DNA of 38,692 bases from Pseudomonas sp. URMO17WK12:I2 (GCF_003253735.1 NZ_QKYW01000014.1:1-38692), one strand, 5' to 3'; positions 7,527 through 17,600 are shown, numbered from the stretch's first letter. Notes: generated by a model not told the origin, from the letters alone. Numbers and translations are program-made.

Positions 7527-7730
7527 GGGGATTCTCGTGATTCAGACGTCATTATCGGTAGCAGACTAACTATCTAGGCGGTCCACCGCCATCGCAACTT
7601 TCAGTATGGGCCATGCTGGCGGGTCGAGGCGCCTCCACAACACGCAGCCCTTATAAATGCCGCTGCACCGGATCCGACACCTGCCCTGCAGGCTTAACGG
7701 AACATTGGCCGGTAGGACAGCGCAACAGCC
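7527..7730. other. upstream region of the EamA gene
   Basis: This is the 5' region of the EamA gene (transcribed -) and the tail region of the possible ORF at 7731. No convincing promoter, repeat or small gene was seen. Confidence 0.5.
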
Positions 7731-7974
7731 TCACCAAGTCACAATCGCCATCACCGGGAAACCGTCACTCGTCGCCTGCTTGGCGCAAATTTCCACCAGG
7801 CCGTACGGGCGCGGCTTAGCCACGTCGCCCAGTTGGGCATAACGCAGCCATGATGGTTCCATTAGCTGCAGATCGCCGCGATATGGATCCAAGTGGTCGC
7901 CCAGCACAGCGCAGCTGTCACCTCCAGCCTGGCTAACCAAGCGTACGGTCTCACCCGGCGAAAATGACGACAGC
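7731..7974 (-). pseudogene. protein-like ORF without a normal start; possible decayed gene
   Basis: The minus-strand frame ending at 7731 reads like a real protein for about 80 residues. It includes ETVRLVSQAGGDSCAVLGD, YRGDLQLMEPSWLRYAQLGD and KPRPYGLVEICAKQ, with good third-position GC toward the 3' end. No ATG, GTG or TTG with a ribosome-binding site opens it; the first plausible codon is CTG at about 7974. Upstream in another minus frame (about 7985-8185) lies a second protein-like stretch with high third-position GC. I do not recognise either. A frameshifted remnant or a gene with a CTG start would both fit. Chance cannot be excluded. Confidence 0.4.
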
Positions 7975-8266
7975 CGTGCCTGGCCGGGCCATTGCCCGCG
8001 ACCGGCACCTCGCGCGCGCAACTTGGCGCAGGATCTCGACGGCGAGCACGCCGATAACGGTGGCGCAGGCGCTCGAGGGCTTAGCGACGCAACGGGAGAT
8101 CCGCGAACAGCCCAGGACGGCGCTCTGTTCGGCGACGGGCTCAGGCACAAGCCCCTTGGCAAGAGAAAACGCCAGGCGCAGGAATAGGCCACTGCGGTGG
8201 GTACCGAGCGATCTGGAGCATCGAAGTAAAAGGTAGGAACCCGAATGGGCCTTGGAGATGGAGGCG
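7975..8266. other. unassigned region between the ORF remnant and the SRP RNA
   Basis: Open frames exist on both strands, but they overlap one another, are rich in Arg, Ser and Pro, and some run into the SRP RNA gene. One minus frame has coding-like codon use at about 7985-8185 (segments such as LAKGLVPEPVAEQSAVLG). No start site, domain or repeat could be assigned. Confidence 0.4.
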
Positions 8267-8368
8267 ATCCTGCCAGCCACACCCCGGCACACAATGTTCC
8301 CGCTGTGGCTGCTTCCTTCCGGATCTGACCAGGTTCACGGGTAATCGTTGCGGGGGGACCGGCAGGAC
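8267..8368 (-). ncRNA. ffs: signal recognition particle RNA (4.5S RNA)
   Basis: The minus strand contains the invariant SRP core: CCTGGTCAGATCCGGAAGG followed by AAGCAGCC, with the GGAA tetraloop and Ffh-binding loops. The ends pair (GTCCTGCC at the 5' end with GGCAGGAT at the 3' end), giving a hairpin of about 102 nt, close to the 114 nt of E. coli 4.5S RNA. The RNA binds Ffh and targets inner-membrane proteins to FtsY. In many gammaproteobacteria ffs lies beside dnaX; dnaX is not here. The exact ends are estimates from the pairing. Confidence 0.95.
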
Positions 8369-8380
8369 CACCATAACGCA

Positions 8381-8433
8381 GCTCACCATGCAGTGAGCCG
8401 GCGCCATTGTACCGGCTTGTGCCGAACTTACAA
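8381..8433 (-). promoter_or_regulatory. ffs promoter and 5' leader hairpin
   Basis: On the minus strand, TTGTAA (8428-8433) and TACAAT (8406-8411) are separated by 16 bp, upstream of ffs. The predicted start near 8400 leaves about 30 nt before the mature RNA. This leader holds a GCTCAC/GTGAGC hairpin (8381-8398). A leader trimmed by RNase P, as for E. coli 4.5S RNA, would fit. Confidence 0.6.
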
Positions 8434-8812
8434 CCGCTTCAAGCACTTAGCATGCAAAAGCAGGCAAGCGACAAGGTGCGCCAAAGCGCCTCGTTGCTCG
8501 CAGAGCTGGCAATCAACGAGACTCAGGCACGGGCAAGGCTCTCTCCCTACAAGCAGAGCGGCGTAGGGGCCCGTTTCAAGGGATCCCCGCAACGGACAGG
8601 CAGGCCGCCACCACGCTCGGCACCGGCAAACGCCCTGACCGGCCGCAGCAAACAGCCGTGAATGCCCGCAATTGAGCACTGTGACGGGAATTAACCGGCA
8701 GCAGGTAGGTCACAATGAAGCCTGACCGATCGGGCAGAAGTGGCTCGGTCGATCGCCTATGACGCACGGGCATTATTCGATGCCAGATTTTTCATCCCCA
8801 AGGAGCAATTAC
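8434..8812. other. intergenic region between ffs and hupN
   Basis: These 379 bases lie between two divergently transcribed genes. The small open frames on both strands here lack ribosome-binding sites and recognisable sequence and are not called. A widely spaced inverted pair TGTGAC...GTCACA is present at about 8680-8715, with unclear meaning. The last bases contain the hupN Shine-Dalgarno sequence AAGGAG (about 8800). Confidence 0.5.
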
Positions 8813-9091
8813 ATGGCCATTACCAAAGACCAATTGATCGGTGACATCGCTGAAGCCATCGACTCGCCGAAGACCACCGTCCGCGCGGCCCTCGATCAGC
8901 TCAGCGAGATCGTCAGCGACGCCTTGGAAAATGGTGGTGAAATCACCCTGCCGGGTATCGGCAAACTGAAAGTCAGCGAGCGTCCGGCCCGCACCGGTCG
9001 TAACCCGCAGACCGGCAAAGCCATCGAAATCGCTGCCAAGAAAGTAGTGAAGTTCGTACCGGCCAAAGCCCTGACCGACGCGGTCAACTGA
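8813..9091 (+). CDS. hupN: HU-family nucleoid DNA-binding protein
   Basis: This 92-residue histone-like protein has the full HU fold: N-terminal helices (MAITKDQLIGDIAEAID), the ITLPGIGKLKV strand pair, and the DNA-binding arm RPARTGRNPQTGKAIEI ending in KKVVKFVPAKAL. It bends and compacts DNA as a dimer. The ATG at 8813 has AAGGAG 6-8 nt upstream. An in-frame ATG at 8759 would add 18 residues not expected in HU and is rejected. The residue pattern resembles the HupN paralogue of Pseudomonas rather than HupA or HupB, but that subtype call rests on memory of the family. Confidence 0.92.
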   Translation: MAITKDQLIGDIAEAIDSPKTTVRAALDQLSEIVSDALENGGEITLPGIGKLKVSERPARTGRNPQTGKAIEIAAKKVVKFVPAKALTDAVN

Positions 9092-9098
9092 TCCATCG

Positions 9099-9122
9099 GC
9101 GGGGCGTCGCACGGCGCCCCGC
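9099..9122 (+). terminator. probable hupN terminator
   Basis: GCGGGGCG and CGCCCCGC pair as an 8-bp GC stem with an 8-nt loop, starting 8 nt after the hupN stop. It is followed by TGCTCTTC, a weak U tract. Confidence 0.5.
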
Positions 9123-9213
9123 TGCTCTTCGCGCAGCACCTCCCCCGCTTTAAGACTGAACCCCCGCCGGCCTGCCACCTCAAACGACGACATTCGTCAA
9201 ATGCAGGTTCGCC

Positions 9214-10926
9214 ATGCCAGCCGACCGCGAACTCACCTTCCGCGCCCTGTTTTCAGGGGTGTTGCTTGGCGCCTTGTTGACGCCATCGAACATCTATTCC
9301 GGCCTGAAGATCGGCTGGTCATTCAATATGTCGATCATCGCCCTGCTGGTCAGCTACGGCATCTGGCAAAGTTTGCTGCGCTGGCGCCTCGGCACGGCCT
9401 GGAGCATGCGCGAAAGCAACATCAACCAGACCACCGCCTCGGCGGCCGCTTCGATCATCTCCGGTGGCCTGGTCGCGCCCATACCGGCCTACACCCTCCT
9501 CACCGGCCAGCAACTGCCCACGCTGCCATTGATAGCCTGGGTATTCTCGGTAAGCTTTCTGGGCATCTGGGTGGCCTGGTACCTGCGGCGCAGCATGGTC
9601 GAGGATACCCGCCTGCGCTTTCCCGAAGCGGTCGCCACCCTGGAAACCATGCAGCAGGTATACAACCATGGCCGTGACGCACTGCATCGGCTCTACGTGC
9701 TCGGCGCGGCAGCCGTACTCGGCGGCTTGGTCAAATGGGCCGATACCTTCCTCTACGCCCTGCCACGCTGGTCGCCCAGTGCGCAATTGGAGCGGCTGAC
9801 CTTCAACCTTGACCCATCGCCACTGCTGATCGGCTTCGGCGGCATCATCGGCATTCGCGTCGGCCTGTCGCTGCTGCTCGGCGCACTGATTGCCTGGGGC
9901 GGTCTGGCGCCCTGGTTATTGAGCAGCGGCCTGGTCACGCTTGCCGATGGCGCCAGCGGCCCGCAGTTCGCCCCCTTGGTGGAATGGCTGCTGTGGCCCG
10001 GCGTGACCCTGCTGGTCTGCGCCACCCTGACCGCGCTGGCGGTGCGCTTCGTGGCGAGCCGGCGGATCGCCCGCGCCACTGGCGAAACGCCGCGGCAGAG
10101 ACCGGCGAAACTGCCGCTGCTCATGCTGGTTCTGGCCTCGCTGCTGGTGCTGACGCTGCAGGTGCTGCTGTTCGATATCGACCCGCTGATGGCGCTGCTC
10201 AGCGTGCCCCTGGCAGTCGCCTTGGCCTGCATGGCGGCACGGGTGGTCGGGGCGACCGGTATTCCGCCGATTGGCGCCACCGGGCAGCTGTCGCAACTGA
10301 CGTTCGGGGTGATCGCACCGGGGCAGATCAGCGTCAACCTGATGGCCGCCAATACCGCTGGCGGTGCCGCCGGGCAATGCACCGATCTGCTCAATGACTT
10401 TCGCGTCGGCCACGCCATCGGCGCCAAGCCCTACAACCAGTTGATCGCCCAGTGCCTGGGGATTCTGGTCGGCAGTATCGTCGGCGTGCTGGTCTACCAG
10501 ATCCTGATTCCCGATCCACAAAGCATGCTGATCACCCAGCAATGGCCGGCACCGGCCGTGGCCACCTGGAAGGCGGTTGCCGAAGTGCTGGGCTACGGCT
10601 TCGACTCGCTCGACGCCAGCATTCGCTGGGCCATGCTGATCGGCGCACTGTGCGGCGTGGTGTTCGGCGTGCTGGAGGCGAGCCTGCCCGTGCAGTCGCT
10701 GTTCGCCCGGCTGCTGCCCAGCTCAGCGGCCTTCGGCCTGGCCTTTATCATCCCGGCGTCGATCTCGCTGATGATGGCCATCGGCGCCCTGCTCGCCTGG
10801 GTAGTGCAGTCGCGCTGGCGCAGCCTCGGCGAACGCTTCACCATCGCCGCCGCAGCTGGCCTGGTGGCGGGAGAAAGCATCGTCGGGGTCGGGGCGTCGT
10901 TCTGGATGATGTTGGCGGGCGGTTGA
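9214..10926 (+). CDS. OPT-family oligopeptide/metal-chelate transporter
   Basis: This 570-residue inner-membrane protein has about 14-16 hydrophobic segments. The N-terminus (LTFRALFSGVLLGALLTPSN then YSGLKIGWSFNMSI) is characteristic of the OPT family, as is the central NLMAANTAGGAAGQCTDLL region. OPT proteins move small peptides or metal chelates; no substrate can be deduced here. The ATG at 9214 is the first good start, though its ribosome-binding site is weak. It is preceded by hupN and followed by a REP pair. It appears to be a stand-alone gene. Confidence 0.82.
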   Translation: MPADRELTFRALFSGVLLGALLTPSNIYSGLKIGWSFNMSIIALLVSYGIWQSLLRWRLGTAWSMRESNINQTTASAAASIISGGLVAPIPAYTLLTGQQLPTLPLIAWVFSVSFLGIWVAWYLRRSMVEDTRLRFPEAVATLETMQQVYNHGRDALHRLYVLGAAAVLGGLVKWADTFLYALPRWSPSAQLERLTFNLDPSPLLIGFGGIIGIRVGLSLLLGALIAWGGLAPWLLSSGLVTLADGASGPQFAPLVEWLLWPGVTLLVCATLTALAVRFVASRRIARATGETPRQRPAKLPLLMLVLASLLVLTLQVLLFDIDPLMALLSVPLAVALACMAARVVGATGIPPIGATGQLSQLTFGVIAPGQISVNLMAANTAGGAAGQCTDLLNDFRVGHAIGAKPYNQLIAQCLGILVGSIVGVLVYQILIPDPQSMLITQQWPAPAVATWKAVAEVLGYGFDSLDASIRWAMLIGALCGVVFGVLEASLPVQSLFARLLPSSAAFGLAFIIPASISLMMAIGALLAWVVQSRWRSLGERFTIAAAAGLVAGESIVGVGASFWMMLAGG

Positions 10927-11011
10927 AGCAGCATTCATGGGACAGATCGGGATGGGCTGCATTTACACTTACAGGGCCTGTGCCATAGCGCGAGTGACAT
11001 GCTGGGAACCT

Positions 11012-11065
11012 TGTGGGAGCGGGCCATGCCCGCGAAAAAAATCGCGGGCATGGCCCGCTCCCACA
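11012..11065. repeat. inverted pair of REP-like palindromes
   Basis: Two 24-bp copies of a palindromic unit (GTGGGAGCGGGC core) lie in opposite orientation at 11012-11035 and 11042-11065, separated by 6 A's or so. Together they make one large cruciform. A single copy of the same unit is at 29593-29615. Such repetitive extragenic palindromes are typical of Pseudomonas intergenic DNA. This pair sits between the convergent OPT and ligA genes and may also terminate both. Confidence 0.85.
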
Positions 11066-11080
11066 GACGGCTAAGCAGCA

Positions 11081-13447
11081 CTACTCAACAGCAATACCGA
11101 AATCCCCCAACCTGGCGATAAAGGTCTGCTCGTCGAGCACCGGTATGTTCAGCTCGGTGGCCTTGGCCAGCTTCGAACCCGCCCCGGGGCCTGCGACCAC
11201 GCAAGTGGTTTTTGCCGACACCGAACCGGCCACCTTGGCGCCCAGGCTTTCCAACTTGTCCTTGGCGATATCGCGGCTCATCACTTCAAGGCTACCGGTA
11301 AGCACCCAGGTCTGGCCGGCCAGTGGCAGGCCCTCTACCACCTTTTTCTCGCTCTCCCAGTGCATGCCGAAATCACGCAGCTGCGCTTCGATCGCTCTTG
11401 CACGCTCGGCATTTTCCGCCTTGGCAAAGAACTCGCGAACCGACTGCTTGGCCTTCTCGTTGAGCCCCTTCATGGCGCTCAGGTCGAGCCAATCAGCGGA
11501 TATCACCCCGTCGAGACTCTTGAAGCGCTCGGCCAGGTTCTTCGCGCCGGTGGCTGCGACAAAGGGAATGTTCAGTTTGTCGAGCAGCCCACCAAGGGTC
11601 GTGCTGGCCGCGAACTCGGCTGCCAGCTCGCCCTGGTCCTGCAGCTCCAGGCCGCGCTCGAGCAGGTGCCTGATAACGGTCTGGTTGTGCTCATCCTCGA
11701 AGAAGCTGTGAATCTCGTGGGCCACCTCCAGGCCGACATCCGGCAGGTAGGTCAGCACTTCGGGCAACGCCTGGGTGACGCGTTCCAGCGAGCCCAGTGA
11801 GCGCGCCAGCACCTTGGCGGTTTCCTCGCCGACATCGGGAATACCCAATGCGTAGATAAAGCGTGCCAGGGTCGGGCGCTTGCTGTCGGCGATGGCGTCG
11901 AGCAGCTTGCGGCTGGATACCTCGGCGAAGCCTTCGAGGCCGACGATCTGCTCGAACTCCAGGGTATAGAGGTCGGCCGGCGAGCCGACCAGGCCTTCGT
12001 CGACCAGCTGTTCGACGCTCTTCTCGCCAAGGCCCTCGATGTCCATGGCGCGGCGCGAGACGAAATGGATGATCGCCTGCTTGAGCTGGGCGGCGCAGGC
12101 CAGGCGGCCCACGCAGCGATACACGGCGCCTTCGCTGACCGTTTCGCGGCCCTTGCTGCGCTTGATCAGCTGGGTACGCTCGACTGCCGAGCCACAGACC
12201 GGGCATTGCTCCGGCACCACGACCGGGCGCGCGTCCTCGGGACGACGCTCGGTGACCACTTGCATCACCTGGGGAATCACGTCACCGGCGCGGCGGATGA
12301 TCACCGTGTCGCCGATCATCACCCCCAGGCGCGCCACCTCGTCCATGTTGTGCAGCGTCGCGTTGGCCACCGTCACGCCCGCCACCTTGACCGGTTTGAG
12401 ACGCGCCACCGGCGTCACCGCGCCGGTGCGGCCAACCTGGAACTCCACGTCGAGCAGCTCGGTGAGCTCTTCCATGGCCGGAAACTTGTGGGCCACGGCC
12501 CAATGCGGCGTGCGCGCACGAAAACCGAGCTGTTGCTGGTCTTCGATGTTGTTGACCTTGAACACCACGCCGTCGATGTCATAGGCCAGGCCCATGCGCC
12601 GCTCGCCGATATCGCGGTAATAGGCCAGACACTCCTCCACGCCCTTGGCCAGCTTCAGCTCGGGGCTGATGGGAATGCCCCAGGTCTTCAGGCGCTGCAG
12701 CATGCCGACCTGGGTCGGCGCCGGCTCGGCACTGTGCTGGCCGAGGCCATAGCAGCAGAACTCCAGCGGACGGCTGGCGGTGATCTTCGAGTCCAGCTGG
12801 CGCAGACTACCAGCCGCGGCGTTGCGTGGGTTGGCGAAGGTCTTGCCGCCGATCTCGGCCTGGGCGGCGTTGAGACGTTCGAAGCCGGCGCGCGACATGA
12901 ACACCTCACCACGTACTTCAAGCACATCCGGCCAGCCGCTGCCCTGCAGCTTGAGCGGCACGTTGCGGATGGTGCGCACGTTGACGCTGATGTCTTCGCC
13001 GGTGGTGCCATCGCCGCGGGTGGCGCCGCGCACCAGCTTGCCGTCACGGTACAGCAGGCTTACCGCCAGGCCGTCGAGCTTGGGCTCGCAGCTGTACTCC
13101 ACCTCACCGCCGGCACCGAACAGATCGCCGCCCTGCAGGCCCAGCCCGCTCTGCACGCTGCGGTCGAAGGCTCGCAAGTCGTCCTCTTCGAAGGCATTGC
13201 CAAGGCTCAGCATGGGCACTTCGTGGCGCACCTGGCCGAAGGCGCTGAGTGCTTCGCCGCCTACGCGTTGGGTCGGCGAGTCGGGTGTCACCAGTTCCGG
13301 GTGCTCGGTTTCAAGCGCCTGCAGCTCGCGAAACAGGCGGTCGTATTCGGCATCCGGCACGCTCGGCTCGTCGAGCACGTAATAGCGGTAGTTGTGCGCG
13401 TCCAGTTCGTTACGCAGTTCGAGGATACGTTGGGCGGAATCTTTCAT
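11081..13447 (-). CDS. ligA: NAD+-dependent DNA ligase
   Basis: This 788-residue replicative ligase seals nicks and Okazaki fragments using NAD+. Domains in order: the Ia NAD-binding region (HNYRYYVLDEPSVPDAEYD), the adenylation domain with catalytic Lys123 in CEPKLDGLAVS, the OB fold, and a four-Cys zinc site starting CPVCGSAVERTQ and ending RCVGRLACAAQ. Tandem helix-hairpin-helix repeats follow (LEGFAEVSSRKLLDAI and others), and a C-terminal BRCT domain begins LAGQTWVLTGSLEVMSRD. It is longer than E. coli LigA (671), as is usual in Pseudomonas. It follows smc and zipA in the usual Pseudomonas order, with a terminator separating it from zipA. Confidence 0.97.
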   Translation of the reverse strand: MKDSAQRILELRNELDAHNYRYYVLDEPSVPDAEYDRLFRELQALETEHPELVTPDSPTQRVGGEALSAFGQVRHEVPMLSLGNAFEEDDLRAFDRSVQSGLGLQGGDLFGAGGEVEYSCEPKLDGLAVSLLYRDGKLVRGATRGDGTTGEDISVNVRTIRNVPLKLQGSGWPDVLEVRGEVFMSRAGFERLNAAQAEIGGKTFANPRNAAAGSLRQLDSKITASRPLEFCCYGLGQHSAEPAPTQVGMLQRLKTWGIPISPELKLAKGVEECLAYYRDIGERRMGLAYDIDGVVFKVNNIEDQQQLGFRARTPHWAVAHKFPAMEELTELLDVEFQVGRTGAVTPVARLKPVKVAGVTVANATLHNMDEVARLGVMIGDTVIIRRAGDVIPQVMQVVTERRPEDARPVVVPEQCPVCGSAVERTQLIKRSKGRETVSEGAVYRCVGRLACAAQLKQAIIHFVSRRAMDIEGLGEKSVEQLVDEGLVGSPADLYTLEFEQIVGLEGFAEVSSRKLLDAIADSKRPTLARFIYALGIPDVGEETAKVLARSLGSLERVTQALPEVLTYLPDVGLEVAHEIHSFFEDEHNQTVIRHLLERGLELQDQGELAAEFAASTTLGGLLDKLNIPFVAATGAKNLAERFKSLDGVISADWLDLSAMKGLNEKAKQSVREFFAKAENAERARAIEAQLRDFGMHWESEKKVVEGLPLAGQTWVLTGSLEVMSRDIAKDKLESLGAKVAGSVSAKTTCVVAGPGAGSKLAKATELNIPVLDEQTFIARLGDFGIAVE

Positions 13448-13493
13448 GCGGGTCAGTCTCGGCGGTCCACAGCCAGGGCACAGAAACGAAAAA

Positions 13494-13526
13494 CCTCAAG
13501 CCAAGCGCTGGGCTTGGAGCTTGAGG
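13494..13526 (-). terminator. terminator after zipA
   Basis: A long stem pairs CCTCAAGC with GCTTGAGG, with further inner pairing. On the minus strand it is followed by TTTTT. It lies between zipA and ligA, so ligA probably has its own promoter or depends on read-through. Confidence 0.75.
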
Positions 13527-13546
13527 CTCGTCGGTGCCGCTTTCTT

Positions 13547-14374
13547 TCAGCGTTTTTGCGTCAACAGACGGCGTTCGTATTCGACGATGCGCTGACGGTA
13601 ATGTTCGATGGTTTGTGCGGTCAGCACGCTGCGCTGATCGTCCTTGAGCTCGCCGTTGAGCTCATGGGCCAACTTGCGCGCCGCCGCGACCATCACGTCG
13701 AAGGCCTGCTTGGGGTGGCGCGGGCCTGGCAGGCCGAGGAAGAAGCTCACCGCACGAGTGCTGAAGCCTTCGATATCGTCAAGGTCGAAGGTGCCGGGCT
13801 TCAGCGCATTGGCCATGGAGAACAGCACTTCGCCGTTGCCGGCCATGCTCTCGTGGCGGTGGAAGATATCCATCTCGCCGAAACGCAGGCCGCTTTCCAG
13901 GATGTTCTGCAGCAGCGCCGGGCCCTTGAAGCCCTGCTCGTCGCGGGCGATGACGTTGATCACCAGCACTTCGTCGACCGGCGGCAGATCCTTGTCAGCC
14001 TGCTTGCTGGAGGCGCCGGCGCGGTCGTCGCGTTCATCGTCCACCGGGCTGAGCAGCGTCGGCACCGGCTCGTCGGCGGCCAGGTCGAGGTCGCCCTGAC
14101 GCGGCTCGCTACGACGGCGGCTGTTGGCGTCGCGTGCGCTCATCGACGGCAGGTCGTCTTCATCCAGCGAGGGCTCGTGATTGCGCTCCACCACCCTGGG
14201 CGGGCTGAGCACGTCGGGATCACCTTCGTCATCGGGCAGACTGGACACATTGCGATCCAGTCGGAACTTCAGCTTGCCCTTGCCACCGCGCATCCGCCGC
14301 CAGCCATCGAAGAGGATGCCGGCGATAACGATGATACCGATGATGATCAGCCACTCGCGTAGACCGAATTCCAT
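13547..14374 (-). CDS. zipA: cell division protein ZipA
   Basis: This 275-residue divisome protein tethers FtsZ to the inner membrane. It has one N-terminal membrane helix (LREWLIIIGIIVIAGILF), then a charged and variable linker (residues ~30-140). The C-terminal FtsZ-binding domain is recognised from VLVINVIARDEQGFKGPALL and from GLRFGEMDIFHRHE. The N-out single-span layout and domain order match ZipA. The downstream neighbour is ligA and the upstream neighbour is smc, as in other Pseudomonas. An AGGAC upstream of the ATG is the likely ribosome-binding site. Confidence 0.95.
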   Translation of the reverse strand: MEFGLREWLIIIGIIVIAGILFDGWRRMRGGKGKLKFRLDRNVSSLPDDEGDPDVLSPPRVVERNHEPSLDEDDLPSMSARDANSRRRSEPRQGDLDLAADEPVPTLLSPVDDERDDRAGASSKQADKDLPPVDEVLVINVIARDEQGFKGPALLQNILESGLRFGEMDIFHRHESMAGNGEVLFSMANALKPGTFDLDDIEGFSTRAVSFFLGLPGPRHPKQAFDVMVAAARKLAHELNGELKDDQRSVLTAQTIEHYRQRIVEYERRLLTQKR

Positions 14375-14600
14375 GAAATGTCCTGACCCCTAAAGCAAAA
14401 ATTGATGAAAAAAAGGCGTCCCGGCCCCTGCTGATGACCCTGAAACGTGGCGCCAACTCCATGTTCTGACTGGCGTTTTCCCACGCGCAACAAAAGTGGG
14501 CGTTAAGCTAGCACGACGAAAGGCAACTTTACACCGGCAAAACGCTGTAAAACCGCCGCCGCGGCCTGTTTTTACGCGACAAAATCCTCATGGCACCCGT

Positions 14601-17600
14601 TCAACTGTCAACCATCGCCAAGGCCTGTTCAACATCCACCGCTACCAGACGCGAACAGCCGGGTTCGTGCATGGTCACGCCCATCAACTGGTCGGCCATT
14701 TCCATGGCGATCTTGTTGTGGGTGATGTAGATGAACTGCACGGTCGCCGACATCTCCTTGACCAGCCGCGCGTAACGTCCAACGTTGGCATCGTCCAGCG
14801 GTGCGTCCACCTCGTCGAGCATGCAGAACGGTGCCGGATTGAGCTGGAAGATCGAAAAAACCAGCGCCAACGCCGTCAATGCCTTCTCGCCGCCGGACAG
14901 CAAATGGATAGTGCTGTTCTTCTTGCCCGGTGGACGCGCCATGATGGTCACCCCGGTATCGAGTAGATCTTCGCCGGTGAGTTCCAAATATGCGCTGCCA
15001 CCGCCGAAAACTTTCGGGAAAAGCGCCTGCAGACCGGCGTTGATCTGGTCGAAGGTTTCCTTGAAACGGTTGCGGGTTTCCCGGTCGATCTTGCGGATCA
15101 CGTTCTCGAGCGTGTCCAGCGCCTCGACCAGGTCGGCGTTCTGGGCGTCCAGATAGCGCTTGCGCTCGGATTGCTGCTGGTATTCCTCGATGGCCGCCAG
15201 GTTGATGGCGCCAAGGCGCTGGATGCGCGCGGCCATCTGCTCCAGGGCCTGCTCCCAGGCGCTCTCGCTGGCCTCTTCGGGCAGCGTGGCGAGCACGCCG
15301 TGCAGGTCGTAGCCATCCTCCAGCAGTTGATCCTGCAGCGCCTTGCGGCGCACGTTCAGCGACTGCCACTCCAGGCGCTGTTGCTCCAGCTGGCCACGCA
15401 GCATCTGCGACTGCTGCTCGGCCTGGGTGCGGCGCTTCTCGGCGTCGCGCAGCTCACGGTCGGCATCTTCCAGGGCCAGGCGTGCCAGGCGCAGCTCCTC
15501 TTCGACGCCCATGCGCCGTTCGAGCAACTCCTCGAGCTTGAGGCGCAATTCTTCCAGCGGCGCGGCACCCTCTTCCAGATTCAGGTCCAGTTGCTCACGC
15601 TTTTCGGTGAGGCGCTCGGACTGTAGCTCCAGGCGCTCCAGGGCCTGGCGTGTAGAGTCGTGCTGGGCACGCAGCGACCCCAGGCGTACCGCCAGCTGGT
15701 GGGCGTGATCCTTGTGCTGACGGGCGTCCTGGCGTACCCGATCGAGCCGCTCACGCAGCGCATCGCGGCTGGCCAGCAGGCTTTCACGCTGCTCGGTATC
15801 CAGGGCCATGCTGTCCAGCGCATCCTGCAAGTACAGGCGCGCCTCGCCCAGCTGCTCGGTTTCCATGGCCCGTTGCTCGGCCAGTTCCTGCTGCTCGGCC
15901 TCGATGCGCCGGCGCCGCAACAGCAACTGTTCGGCCTTGGCCTGCCCCGCGGAGAGGCGCGCCTTCAGCTCACCCAGGCGGCGCGCCTGCTCCTGCAACT
16001 GGCGGCGCTGTTGCTCACGCAGGTCTTCTGCCTGCCGCTGGCGCTCGCGCAAAGCCTGCAGGCTGTCATCGAGCAGCGCCAGCGCCGCTTCGCGCTCATT
16101 GCGCTCCAGGCTCAGGCTTTCCAGCTCCTGGGCACGGGCCAGTACGCCGCTCTGCGCATCGCTGGCACGCCGCACACGCAGGAAATGCCGGCCCAGCCAA
16201 TAGCCGTCACGGCTGACCAGGCTTTCGCCGGGCGCCAGGGTGGCACGCTCGGCCAGGGCCTGATCGAGGCTCTCGACCGGGCGTACGCGGCCCAGCCAGG
16301 GGGCGAGATCCACGGGGGACTCAACCTTGTCAAGCAGGCTGCCGGGGATCCGCTGGCCATCGCTGGCTGCCGATACCAGGCGCAGCTCGCCCTGCTCCAG
16401 GGCGGCAAAGTCCAACCCGCCGAAATCATCCTGCAGCACGGCTTGCAAGTCGGCGCCAAGCACGGTTTCCACCGCCAGCTCCCAACCGGCCTCCACGCGC
16501 AGGCCCTCGGCCAGGCGCGGGCGTTTGTCGAGGCCGTGCTCACGTAACCACTCCGCCGTGCCTTTGCCGGGATCCAGGGCGGCCTGCTGCAAGGCTTCCA
16601 GGGAAGCGAGACGGCCGTTGAGGCGCTGCAACTCACCTTGCGCCTGTTGCTGGGCCTGGCCGGTTTGCTGCAGTTCGTCGCGCAGTTGCTGCAGGCGCTC
16701 GGCCTGTTCGGCCTCCCGCTCCTGCAATTGCTCGAGATCCAGCTCGCCGACCGCGATCTCTTCGCCCAGCTCGATGATCGCTGCATCTTCCGGGTCGGCT
16801 GCCAGTTGCTGCAGTTCATCGCCCAGGCGCCGCTGACGTTCGGCGAGGCGTTCCAGGCTGTGCTCCAGCTGCTGGATGCGTGACTGCTGCACCTCGGCCT
16901 GGCGGCGTGGCTCGGCACTGCGCTGGTTGAAGGCGTCCCACTGTTCCTGCCAACCTTGCATGGCGGTTTCGGCTTCTTCCAGCGCCGCAGCGGACTCCTC
17001 GGCGGCGGCGGCGGTGAGTTCCTGCTCCGGCTCGAGCATCGCCAATTCTTCGCCCAAGGTGGCCAGCAAGGTGCGGTCATGGCCCAGGTGCGATTCGGTT
17101 TCCAGGCGGGCGCGCTCGGCTTCACGCAGGTCGTCCTGTAACTGGCGCAGGCGCTGCTGGCCGTGCTGGATGCTCTGCTCGACGCGGGCGATATCGCCGC
17201 CTACCGAATAGAAGCGTCCCTGCACCAGGTTGAAACGTTCGGACAGTTCATGATGCCCGTCGCGCAGCCGTTCGATGCTGGCATCGGCGTTGCGCTGTTC
17301 GGCCACCAGAGCCTCGAAGCTGACCTCCTGGTTGCCGATCACCGCCTCGCGCTGGCCAACCTGCTCGTTCAGCGCCTGCCAACGCAGGGCGGTCAGCTGG
17401 GCCTTGAGCAGGCGTTCCTCGGCCTTGTATTCCTGATACTTCTCGGCGGCCTGGGCCTGGCGGTGCAGGCGCTCGAGCTGGCGCTCCAGCTCTTCACGCA
17501 GGTCGGTCAGGCGCGCCAGGTTGTCGTGGGTGCGGCGAATACGGTTTTCCGTCTCGCGGCGGCGCTCCTTGTACTTGGAGATACCTGCCGCCTCTTCGAT

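Noticed and set aside
7951..8294. Open frames overlapping the 3' half of ffs
   Set aside because: Their starts lie inside the SRP RNA gene, which is certain. Only the portion beyond the RNA may carry relic coding sequence, and that part is reported separately.
8680..8715. TGTGAC...GTCACA as a CRP/Vfr-like site upstream of hupN
   Set aside because: The half-sites are about 23 bp apart, whereas the CRP/Vfr site has a 6-bp spacer. It may be chance.
12065..14362. A 765-residue open frame antisense to ligA and zipA
   Set aside because: It covers the intergenic terminator between two conserved genes and has His/Ala-rich content, with no family signature.
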